This document shows, piece by piece, positions 56,147 to 64,000 of a DNA stretch of 64,000 nucleotides. The stretch is from the NCBI GenBank assembly GCA_947445115.1, contig CANFCG010000009.1, positions 1 to 64,000 of the forward strand. The letters run 5' to 3'. The translations under genes and the position numbers were made by a program. This stretch comes from Comamonadaceae bacterium. Its GTDB lineage: Bacteria; Pseudomonadota; Gammaproteobacteria; Burkholderiales; Burkholderiaceae_C. Numbering within the stretch: position 1 is the first letter of the stretch; the number at the start of each line of letters is the position of its first letter. The notes under the pieces are model-generated. The model had not been told where the DNA came from, did no database searches, and saw only the letters and a program-made list of their open reading frames with translations.

Positions 56147-57129
56147 TCTGCAAACTGTGCAGCCGCGCGAATCACGGGGCCGTATTTGTCAATTTCTGTT
56201 TTAAGCCAAGACTCTAGGCCTGCCGGCGTGAGCTTGCTCGCTGGTACGGGCTCAGTTCCCAGATCGGTCAGGCTTTTGATGACGTCTGGATCTTTGAGTG
56301 CATTTTTAATCATGCCATTGAATTTGTTGGTGATCTCTGTTGGTGTGCCTTTAGGTGCATAAACGCCATGCCAAACGACAACTTCAAAGTCTTTCAGTCC
56401 GCTTTCAGCCAGCGTAGGTACTGCAGGCAATGCTTTAATGCGTTTAGCTGTTGTAACTGCATAAACTTTGACTGTACCGCCTTTGATTTGTCCTAACGTA
56501 TTAGTCGTTTGATCACACATCAAATCAATTTGACCACCCAAAAGCGCATTCATCGCAGGGCCTGTGCCACTAAACGGAACCGTCGTCAGATCAGTGTCCA
56601 GCGCCTTTTGAAGCATCATTCCGCATAAGTGAGAAACAGCACCTAAGCCCGCATTGCCAAGATTGATTTTGGTTTTGTTCGCTTTTACGTAAGTGATTAG
56701 CTCTTTGATATTTTTGGCTGGAAAATCTTTACGTGCAACAAGAGTCATGGGCACATCGACGACTTGGCTGACATATTCAAAATCGGTGAGTGGGTTAAAG
56801 CTTAGTTTGCGATACAGCGCTGGTGCAGTGGCCATACCGTTGTGGTGCAAAAAGAAGGTGTAGCCATCAGGCTTAGCGTTTTTAACGTAAGCCGCGCCAA
56901 CTGTACCGCCAGCTCCAACTTTGTTTTCCACGATCACAGAGTTTCCCGTTGATTTGGTCATGCTAGCTGCAAGTGAGCGCCCGACCACGTCGGTGGGACC
57001 ACCTGCGGCAAATGGAATGACTAAACTAATTGGCTTGGATGGCCAAGCTGCTTGAGCTAAAGCACTAACGGTGATTAGGCTGGATACGGCTATTACTCCA
57101 GCAGCAACGAGGGTTTTTGACAGTTTCAC
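56143..57129 (-). CDS. Bug/TctC-family periplasmic solute-binding protein
   Basis: This 328-residue receptor has a signal peptide of about 26 residues (cleavage near ALAQ-AA) and the family blocks WPSKPISLVIPFAAGGPTDVVGRSL, VENKVGAGGTVGAAYVKNAKPDGYTF, and TVPFSGTGPAMNALLGGQIDLMCD. It probably binds the carboxylic acid used by the CoA-transferase and dehydrogenase in the same operon. It lies 40 bases after the CaiB gene. Confidence 0.92.
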   Translation of the reverse strand: MKLSKTLVAAGVIAVSSLITVSALAQAAWPSKPISLVIPFAAGGPTDVVGRSLAASMTKSTGNSVIVENKVGAGGTVGAAYVKNAKPDGYTFFLHHNGMATAPALYRKLSFNPLTDFEYVSQVVDVPMTLVARKDFPAKNIKELITYVKANKTKINLGNAGLGAVSHLCGMMLQKALDTDLTTVPFSGTGPAMNALLGGQIDLMCDQTTNTLGQIKGGTVKVYAVTTAKRIKALPAVPTLAESGLKDFEVVVWHGVYAPKGTPTEITNKFNGMIKNALKDPDVIKSLTDLGTEPVPASKLTPAGLESWLKTEIDKYGPVIRAAAQFAD

Positions 57130-57169
57130 GGTTACTCCAATTTAAAAAATAGGTTGATTTATGTAAAGG

Positions 57170-58360
57170 CTAAGGATACCCAAGTTCCGCCAGAATTTTG
57201 TAAGTATGTTCCCCAATGGTAGGAACCGCATCCATCCGTGCATCCGTGGTATTTCTGCGTCCTACAGGCCATAACGCGGGTAAGTCTCCAGCGGTTGACG
57301 CCACGGTTGTCCAGGCCCCGCGAGCCGCCAATTGCGGATGCGCCCACAGTCCTGCCATGTCCCTGACTTGCGCGTTCGCAATGCCAGCAGATTCCAGTCG
57401 CTCCACGACCTGATCGGCAGTGAGATGTGCAAACACTGTATCAATCTCGGCTCGAAGTGCACCGCGTGCCGCACTTCGTTTTGGATTGGTGTCAAAGCGC
57501 GAGTCCAAAGCCAGCAGGGGCTGCAAGAGCACTTGCTCGCAAAAGATGCGCCATTCGCGCTCGTTTTGTAGCCCAAGCATGAGTATGGATGGGCTGCCGA
57601 CAGCATGCCCCACATCGAACGAGCCATACGGGAAAATCGTTGCGTGACTTGCGCCCGCACGCGGCGGTGGTGTTTGCCCATCCAGCGCGTAATAAAGCGG
57701 AAAACCCATCCACTCGGTCATAGCCTCCAGCATCGACAGATCGATGTGACGCCCCGTGCCGTATGGGCTTGTAGGCGATTTAGTTTTATCTCGCTCAATC
57801 AGCGCCGCCAAGATATTGGTGTACGCGTACATGCCCGCCGCAATATCAGCAATTGAGATGCCTGCCTTCGCCATCTCATCTGCTGAGCCCGTCGTGGACA
57901 CAAAGCCTGCTTCACTTTGGATAAGGAGGTCATAAGCCTTTTTATGCTCGTAGCTGCCACCAGCACCGTAGCCCGAAATATCACAAACGATAAGCGAGGG
58001 CTTGACTGCGTGCAGTGCCTCAAAACCAAGCCCCATGCGGCTTGCAGCCCCAGGTGCTAGGTTTTGCACGACGACATCCGCTTTTTCAAGGATGAGTTTT
58101 TTAAGAATCGCTAGCCGCTCAGGATCTTTCAAATCGAGGCACAAACTCTCCTTGCTGCGGTTTGTCCACACAAAGTGCGACGACAGCCCACGAGCCCGCG
58201 TGTCGTAGTGTCGCGCAAAGTCACCACCCTTGCCATCACCCGAATCAGGGCGCTCCACCTTGATGACACGAGCACCCAAATCCGCCAATTGCCGCGTCGC
58301 AAACGGTGCTGCAATCGCGTGTTCTAGCGAGACAACCGTGATACCTTCTAGCGGCCTCAA
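57170..58360 (-). CDS. CaiB/BaiF-family CoA-transferase
   Basis: Family III CoA-transferase that moves CoA between carboxylates through an aspartyl intermediate. The 396-residue protein has MRPLEGITVVSLEHAIAAPFATRQLADLGARVIKVERP and the catalytic Asp144 in KKAYDLLIQSEAG, with DISGYGAGG just before. Its start overlaps the hydratase gene by 4 bases. The acyl substrate is unknown; neighbours suggest a branched or dicarboxylic acyl-CoA. Confidence 0.92.
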   Translation of the reverse strand: MRPLEGITVVSLEHAIAAPFATRQLADLGARVIKVERPDSGDGKGGDFARHYDTRARGLSSHFVWTNRSKESLCLDLKDPERLAILKKLILEKADVVVQNLAPGAASRMGLGFEALHAVKPSLIVCDISGYGAGGSYEHKKAYDLLIQSEAGFVSTTGSADEMAKAGISIADIAAGMYAYTNILAALIERDKTKSPTSPYGTGRHIDLSMLEAMTEWMGFPLYYALDGQTPPPRAGASHATIFPYGSFDVGHAVGSPSILMLGLQNEREWRIFCEQVLLQPLLALDSRFDTNPKRSAARGALRAEIDTVFAHLTADQVVERLESAGIANAQVRDMAGLWAHPQLAARGAWTTVASTAGDLPALWPVGRRNTTDARMDAVPTIGEHTYKILAELGYP

Positions 58361-59250
58361 GTTGTAAATCTCATGGTTGCCTTCATCGACACATGCCCCT
58401 CAAAATCTTTCACCCATAGTTTCATCGAATCGCCCGCGCGTTCACCCGCACAAATCTCAAACGGATGCAAATCAAACACGGGTTTCAGCGCTCTAAATTC
58501 AAACGAAGCAATTCGTGCATCGGGATCCAGCTTCTTGCCAAGCCCCGCCAGCAGCGTCGCCATCAGCGGGCCGTGAACGATGAGGCCTGGGTAGCCTTCC
58601 ACCTCAGTCACGTACTTGCGGTCGTAGTGAATGCGGTGGCCGTTGAAGGTGAGGGCGGAGTAGCGGAATAAGAGCGGGTCAGTCGGGTGGATGATTTCGC
58701 TGTGACTGGCTACAGGCGCTTGCTCGTAAGCCACGCTGGCTGTGGCCTTGGGGCTTGCATTGCTGGCAGAGCTTACTGGGTTTGGCCTGTAAACAATGTC
58801 GTGGAACTCGCGCAGCGCCAGCCCATTTTGATTGCTGACCTCGTGCCGAACCCTCACAAAACACAGTGACCCCGTGCGCCCAGATTTCACCGTCACATCA
58901 TCAATCGTCGAAGTCCGCGTGATCTTGTCACCCAACGCCAAATCATGAAAAAACTCAAGCTGTCCCGCAGCCCACATGCGGCGCGGCAGCGGCACAGGCG
59001 GCAAGAAGCCACCGCGCTTGGCGTGGCCATCCTCGCCTAGCTCTGATTGCTGAGGCGAGGGCAGGAAGTACAGCCAATGCCACAGTGGAGGAAGCGAGTC
59101 AGATGCCTGTGAAGCCATATCCAGCTTGGCCTGTGGCAAGTCCATTGTCGCCCGCATCATGCGCAGCGGCGCGGCGGTGATGATGTCCGTTTCAGTTTGG
59201 GACTTGCCAATCCAAGTGCGCAGAAAATCAGTGTCTAAGTTTGTATCCAT
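58357..59250 (-). CDS. MaoC/FAS1-like acyl-CoA hydratase (mesaconyl-C4-CoA hydratase-like)
   Basis: The 297-residue double hot-dog protein has an N-terminal FAS1-like dehydratase half (LPPLWHWLYFLPSPQQSELGEDGHAKRGGFLPPVPLPRRMWAAG) and a C-terminal MaoC half with the catalytic His/Asp region FNGHRIHYDRKYVTEVEGYPGLIVHGPL. Homologues hydrate mesaconyl-C4-CoA or similar. It heads the acyl-CoA operon, 31 bases after guaB on the same strand, with no terminator between them. Confidence 0.85.
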   Translation of the reverse strand: MDTNLDTDFLRTWIGKSQTETDIITAAPLRMMRATMDLPQAKLDMASQASDSLPPLWHWLYFLPSPQQSELGEDGHAKRGGFLPPVPLPRRMWAAGQLEFFHDLALGDKITRTSTIDDVTVKSGRTGSLCFVRVRHEVSNQNGLALREFHDIVYRPNPVSSASNASPKATASVAYEQAPVASHSEIIHPTDPLLFRYSALTFNGHRIHYDRKYVTEVEGYPGLIVHGPLMATLLAGLGKKLDPDARIASFEFRALKPVFDLHPFEICAGERAGDSMKLWVKDFEGHVSMKATMRFTT

Positions 59251-59281
59251 AGACCTGATTTTATGAAGTTAACGATCGGAT

Positions 59282-60772
<1,491 letters not shown>

Positions 60773-60811
60773 TTATAGAAAGTAGCTGTTGAGGCGTGTA
60801 TACGAAGTAGT

Positions 60812-61771
60812 TTATTGAGCAATAAATCCAGCTAACTCTTGCGGCAATTCCGCAAAAATCGTCATCGCCTCGCCTGTACTCGGATGCGCCACTTGCAATC
60901 GCCATGCGTGAAGAAACATACGCTTGAGTCCCAGCTTGGCAAGCTGTTTGTTCTTGTCGAAATCGCCGTATTTATCATCCCCCGCAATCACGTGCAGGGC
61001 ACTTTGCAGGTGGACGCGGATTTGGTGCGTGCGGCCTGTTTTGATGGTGACTTCTAGCAGGGTGGTGTCGCCAAAAGTCCTATGGGATATGACCTCTCTT
61101 ACTTTGACTAGCGTCACCGACTTCATGCCATTGGGGTCATCTTTTGCCACGACTCGTACGCGGCGTTCTTCGTTGCCATCCAAATATTTATAGAGCGGCG
61201 CGTCAATAACTTTTTTGTTGGCGGGATAGTTGCCCAGCACTAGCGCCAGATAGGTCTTGCCCGTTTCGCGCTCTTTAAATTGAGCTTGCAGATTCGTGAG
61301 TGCACTGCGTCGTTTTGCAATCAAGAGGACGCCTGATGTCTCGCGGTCTAATCTGTGGACTAGCTCTAAGAATTTGGCGTCTGGCCTTGCGCGCCTCAGC
61401 TGCTCAATCACGCCAAAGCTCACGCCCGAGCCGCCATGTACCGCTGTGCCCGAGGGCTTGTCTATTGCCATGAAGTAGTCGTCTTCAAACAAAATGGGGA
61501 ACTCTTTGCCAGGTGCGGGTTTGTCTAGTTTTTCTTGAATCGAGTCTGACACGCGCACTGGCGGCACGCGGATGATGTCGCCAAATTTCACTTTGCTGCT
61601 GCTGTCTGCGCGGCCTTTGTTGATACGCACTTCGCCACTGCGGATGATGCGGTGGACGTGTGTTTTGGGCACGCCTTTTAAAATTTTGAAGAGGTAGTTA
61701 TCCAGCCGCTGGCCTTCTGACCCTTCATCGATGGTGAGGTTTTGAACGCTGGGTATTTGTGGTGTGGTCAT
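60812..61771 (-). CDS. rluC: 23S rRNA pseudouridine synthase (RluC-type)
   Basis: Isomerises uridines (955, 2504 and 2580 in E. coli numbering). The 319-residue protein has an N-terminal S4 RNA-binding domain (QRLDNYLFKILKGVPKTHVHRIIRSGEVRINKGR) and the RluA-type catalytic block LVHRLDRETSGVLL with Asp142. C-terminal blocks KTGRTHQIRVHLQ and MFLHAWRLQVAHP are intact. It follows lolB by 3 bases. Confidence 0.95.
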   Translation of the reverse strand: MTTPQIPSVQNLTIDEGSEGQRLDNYLFKILKGVPKTHVHRIIRSGEVRINKGRADSSSKVKFGDIIRVPPVRVSDSIQEKLDKPAPGKEFPILFEDDYFMAIDKPSGTAVHGGSGVSFGVIEQLRRARPDAKFLELVHRLDRETSGVLLIAKRRSALTNLQAQFKERETGKTYLALVLGNYPANKKVIDAPLYKYLDGNEERRVRVVAKDDPNGMKSVTLVKVREVISHRTFGDTTLLEVTIKTGRTHQIRVHLQSALHVIAGDDKYGDFDKNKQLAKLGLKRMFLHAWRLQVAHPSTGEAMTIFAELPQELAGFIAQ

Positions 61772-61774
61772 GTT

Positions 61775-62281
61775 TTATTGCTCTAGCACGACTCGGAGTT
61801 CTATACGTGGCAAGGGTCGCAGACGAACCGCAACTAGCCGACCCTCCGTAAGCCTTGTCAAATCTGCCTCCCAGCCCATCGCTGCCTCGCGTGCCTTATC
61901 TTGCTTGCCTTGCAGCCAATTGAATAAGTTAGATGCGGGAATGTCTGCATTCGTTATAGATTGCAGCGCCATGCTGAGATCTGGAAAGCTTCGCCCCATC
62001 TTTCCATCGGTGAGAGTGGCAAATCCAGCACCCCAAGTCAGTTGCGCCGCTTTGCCTCCCAACGGCGTAAAGAGGTCGAGTTGGCCTACCTCGGGATTGC
62101 CAGAGAGCGTAAATCCTGCGCTGGTTTGCTGTTCGGGGGCTGTGTCAGTCGCGTCAATTTTGATGCTGAGGCGACCAGCCCATGCGGGCACTTCAGTCGT
62201 GCTGATGGGCTTGGGCGGGCTAGCGCAGCCCGTCAGCACGATGCCAAAAGCAATGGCGAGAATCCATGCCCACACTCTCAC
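61775..62281 (-). CDS. lolB: Outer-membrane lipoprotein LolB
   Basis: LolB receives lipoproteins from LolA and inserts them in the outer membrane. The 168-residue precursor has lipobox LTGC with acylated Cys19, then the unclosed barrel (WAGRLSIKIDATDTAPEQQTSAGFTLSGNPEVGQLDLFTPLGGKAAQLTWGAG). The start overlaps the end of the TPR gene by 4 bases. In many proteobacteria ispE follows lolB; here rluC does. Confidence 0.92.
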   Translation of the reverse strand: MRVWAWILAIAFGIVLTGCASPPKPISTTEVPAWAGRLSIKIDATDTAPEQQTSAGFTLSGNPEVGQLDLFTPLGGKAAQLTWGAGFATLTDGKMGRSFPDLSMALQSITNADIPASNLFNWLQGKQDKAREAAMGWEADLTRLTEGRLVAVRLRPLPRIELRVVLEQ

Positions 62282-63801
62282 AAGCTCACACCCAAGCGCT
62301 TGAGTGTCTCCAAAAGCGTGGGGTTATCGCTATTGATGGTTTGCGCTTCCTTCCACATTTTTCGCGCTTCGTCTGTACGGTTCATTTGCCACAGCACTTC
62401 GCCCATGTGGGTACCAATTTCAGCATCAGCACGTGTTTTATAAGCGGCTTGAAAGGCGGTCAGTGATTCGTCTAAACGTCCCATGCGGTACAGAGCCCAT
62501 GCCAAACTGTCCACAATGTACGGGTCACCTGGGGTGATGGCGAGTGCTTTCTCTATCAAAGATTTTGCCTCTTCAAGGCGCTCGCTACGGTCGGCTAGCG
62601 AATAACCAAGTGCGTTGTAAGCCACGGCGCTATTGGGCTGCAAGGCGATGACTTGCTTGAGAAGCTCTTCCATTCGAGTATAGTTTTTGGCTTTTTCATG
62701 TAGCGTTGATAGCTCGTACATGAGGCTCGTATCCTTGGGTTCCTCGGCTAGCGCTTTGTCCATTAAGGCAATGGCGGCGGGCAGTTGGTTGTAGTCGCGC
62801 AAGAGCTGCATCTCACCCATTAACTTGGCTCTGGCTTGCTCTTGAGTTTGCTCGGGCAGCTGTTGAATCAACGTCCTCGCCTCGGCTACTTTGCCCTGCT
62901 TGGCAAGAATCGACGCTCGGCGCAATTGCGCCGCCAAGCGCTCTTTGTCATCCTCGATTTTGCTGAGCCAGTTTTGCGCCACGTCATAGTCTTTGCGGTT
63001 CTCAGCCAATTGCGCCAAGCCCAAATACGCTTGAACGCGCCCTGCATGGTTGGTGGCTAAATTAGTTTTTTCAGCCAGGCTTAAAAAGTTTTGAAAAGAC
63101 TTGATGGCTTCTGCAAATACGTTTTCTTGCAGCTCCAGTGCGCCCTTCAGCAGCCAACCATCAATTGAGTTGGGCGATTCGACGGTCAATTTTTGAAGCT
63201 GCACGAGTGCATCGGGAAAGCGCGACGCGTCAATTTGAACGCGTGCAATCGTCAGTCGTGCTGCCGCAATGGTTGATGCAGAAAATGCTGAGGCCTGGGT
63301 GTAAGGTGTCAATATGCTGGACAACTCATTGACGGAAGCTTGTTTGTCGGGGATGCGTGAAAAATAGCGTGTCAAGCTCAAAATCACGCCAGCACGATCT
63401 TCCTCAGGCGTTAGTTTTAAAAATTCACGAAGCGGCGGCAGTGCATTGGCGTATTGACCTTGCGCATAGTTAATTTGAAATAAATAATTTTTTGCCAATG
63501 CAGATGAAGGCAGAGTTTTTGCCCATTCGGCTGCCACGACGCGTGCCGTATCGCCGTCACGTGCATCGAGCGGTATGCGTGCAGCTCGTTCAAATAATTG
63601 GTCTGTTGGCGTTTGGCGGGCAAGGTTTAAGTAGATCCCAAACGCATCGGCGATTTTGCCCTCGTAGCTGGCAATCTCGGCCTGAAGCACTTCGTAGAAC
63701 ATGCCCGCATTCATATTGCTGTTGTCCGCATCAGCGCGTTTGGGCGATTGAGCAAGCGCAGCAGTGCTTAAAAAAACGAGACTCAGGAGAAGGTGTTTCA
63801 T
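62278..63801 (-). CDS. Exported tetratricopeptide-repeat protein
   Basis: This 507-residue precursor has a signal peptide cleaved near ALAQ-SP (about residue 18). TPR repeats cover the length, for example [28 protein letters not shown]-like helices and the C-terminal [49 protein letters not shown]. It probably scaffolds an envelope complex. Its coupling to lolB suggests a lipoprotein or outer-membrane role. An ATG at 63810 is equally possible as start. It is divergent from mutM. Confidence 0.9.
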   Translation of the reverse strand: MKHLLLSLVFLSTAALAQSPKRADADNSNMNAGMFYEVLQAEIASYEGKIADAFGIYLNLARQTPTDQLFERAARIPLDARDGDTARVVAAEWAKTLPSSALAKNYLFQINYAQGQYANALPPLREFLKLTPEEDRAGVILSLTRYFSRIPDKQASVNELSSILTPYTQASAFSASTIAAARLTIARVQIDASRFPDALVQLQKLTVESPNSIDGWLLKGALELQENVFAEAIKSFQNFLSLAEKTNLATNHAGRVQAYLGLAQLAENRKDYDVAQNWLSKIEDDKERLAAQLRRASILAKQGKVAEARTLIQQLPEQTQEQARAKLMGEMQLLRDYNQLPAAIALMDKALAEEPKDTSLMYELSTLHEKAKNYTRMEELLKQVIALQPNSAVAYNALGYSLADRSERLEEAKSLIEKALAITPGDPYIVDSLAWALYRMGRLDESLTAFQAAYKTRADAEIGTHMGEVLWQMNRTDEARKMWKEAQTINSDNPTLLETLKRLGVSL

Positions 63802-63822
63802 AGTAGCCATGATAATTCAAGG

Positions 63823-64000
63823 ATGCCTGAATTACCCGAAGTTGAAGTCACCCGTTTATCGTTTGCTGACCGCATTGCGGGCGCAAAAATTCTTGCCGCG
63901 CAGATGGGAAAGCCACTTCGCTGGCCTTTTGATGCGGAAAGCGGCGTCAAGCCGTCAGAAATCGTAGGGCGGTGCGTGCTGACTGTGCGCCGACGAGGCA
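63823..64000 (+). CDS. mutM: Formamidopyrimidine-DNA glycosylase, N-terminal part (runs off the window)
   Basis: The frame begins [18 protein letters not shown], with the N-terminal catalytic Pro2-Glu3 that forms the Schiff base, and stays open for 59 codons to the window edge. MutM excises 8-oxoguanine. The start is fixed by the required N-terminal Pro. AAGG lies directly against the ATG, an unusual spacing. Only 12 bases separate the start from the divergent TPR gene if that gene starts at 63810 (21 if at 63801). Confidence 0.93.
   Translation, partial: MPELPEVEVTRLSFADRIAGAKILAAQMGKPLRWPFDAESGVKPSEIVGRCVLTVRRRG

Overview
The window is a gene-dense piece of a betaproteobacterial chromosome, most likely of the order Burkholderiales. 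The evidence is gene order and gene families: rpsB-tsf-pyrH-frr-uppS-cdsA-dxr-rseP-bamA-skp-lpxD-fabZ-lpxA-lpxB-rnhB, exbB-exbD-lpxK-Trm112-kdsB-adk, ribF-ileS-lspA, mfd divergent from ispD/ispF, phaR next to rimO, a PHA-synthesis repressor, and two Bug/TctC periplasmic binding proteins. G+C looks close to half by eye, low for many Comamonadaceae. I cannot name the genus. No phage, insertion sequence, CRISPR array, rRNA operon or replication origin is visible.

Layout. (1) 1-3883: the edge of a rhodanese-like gene (minus), then a tightly overlapping SnoaL-like / Bug receptor / Abhydrolase_10 operon. (2) 3909-10678: tRNA-Leu(CAG), rnr, and the convergent ribF-ileS-lspA operon. (3) 10790-13286: an HNH nuclease and a TPR/GT41 (SPINDLY-like) glycosyltransferase carrying REP-like hairpins. 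(4) 13303-16621: a divergently split monosaccharide ABC transporter with a FucU-type mutarotase. (5) 16618-21283: mfd, divergent from a fused ispDF. (6) 21461-36074: the long translation / isoprenoid / outer-membrane biogenesis cluster from rpsB to a SpoU-family methyltransferase. (7) 36092-41820 (minus): exbB-exbD-lpxK-Trm112-kdsB-adk-lemA and two TPM-domain genes, with xseA divergent. (8) 43223-52774: PuuD-like membrane protein, DUF192 protein, a small Ala/Lys-rich exported protein, ppsR/ppsA, clpS-clpA, rimO and phaR. (9) 52815-54932: tRNA-Val(GAC) and an iron-uptake operon (cupredoxin, FTR1 permease, predicted outer-membrane protein) behind a near-perfect Fur box. (10) 54974-59250: an acyl-CoA operon (MaoC-like hydratase, CaiB CoA-transferase, Bug receptor, acyl-CoA dehydrogenase). 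(11) 59282-64000: guaB, rluC, lolB and a TPR protein (minus), and the start of mutM (plus).

How it works together. Most of the window is housekeeping: the MEP pathway (dxr, ispDF, with uppS and cdsA using isoprenoid and phospholipid precursors), lipid A/Kdo synthesis (lpxD, lpxA, lpxB, lpxK, kdsB), outer-membrane assembly (bamA, skp, lolB, lspA), proteostasis (clpS-clpA, rseP), and RNA or DNA maintenance (rnr, mfd, xseA, mutM, rnhB, rimO, rluC). Accessory functions sit in three short operons (1, 9, 10) and the sugar transporter (4).

Features most worth a second look: the Fur-controlled cupredoxin-FTR1-OMP trio, which lacks FtrA and FtrD partners; the SnoaL-Bug-Abhydrolase_10 operon; the acyl-CoA dehydrogenase lacking the usual IYEGT segment; the in-frame IspDF fusion; a short RseP with one PDZ domain; and four REP-like hairpins, three of which lie within or over the ends of coding sequences. 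No intergenic stretch exceeds 300 bases.
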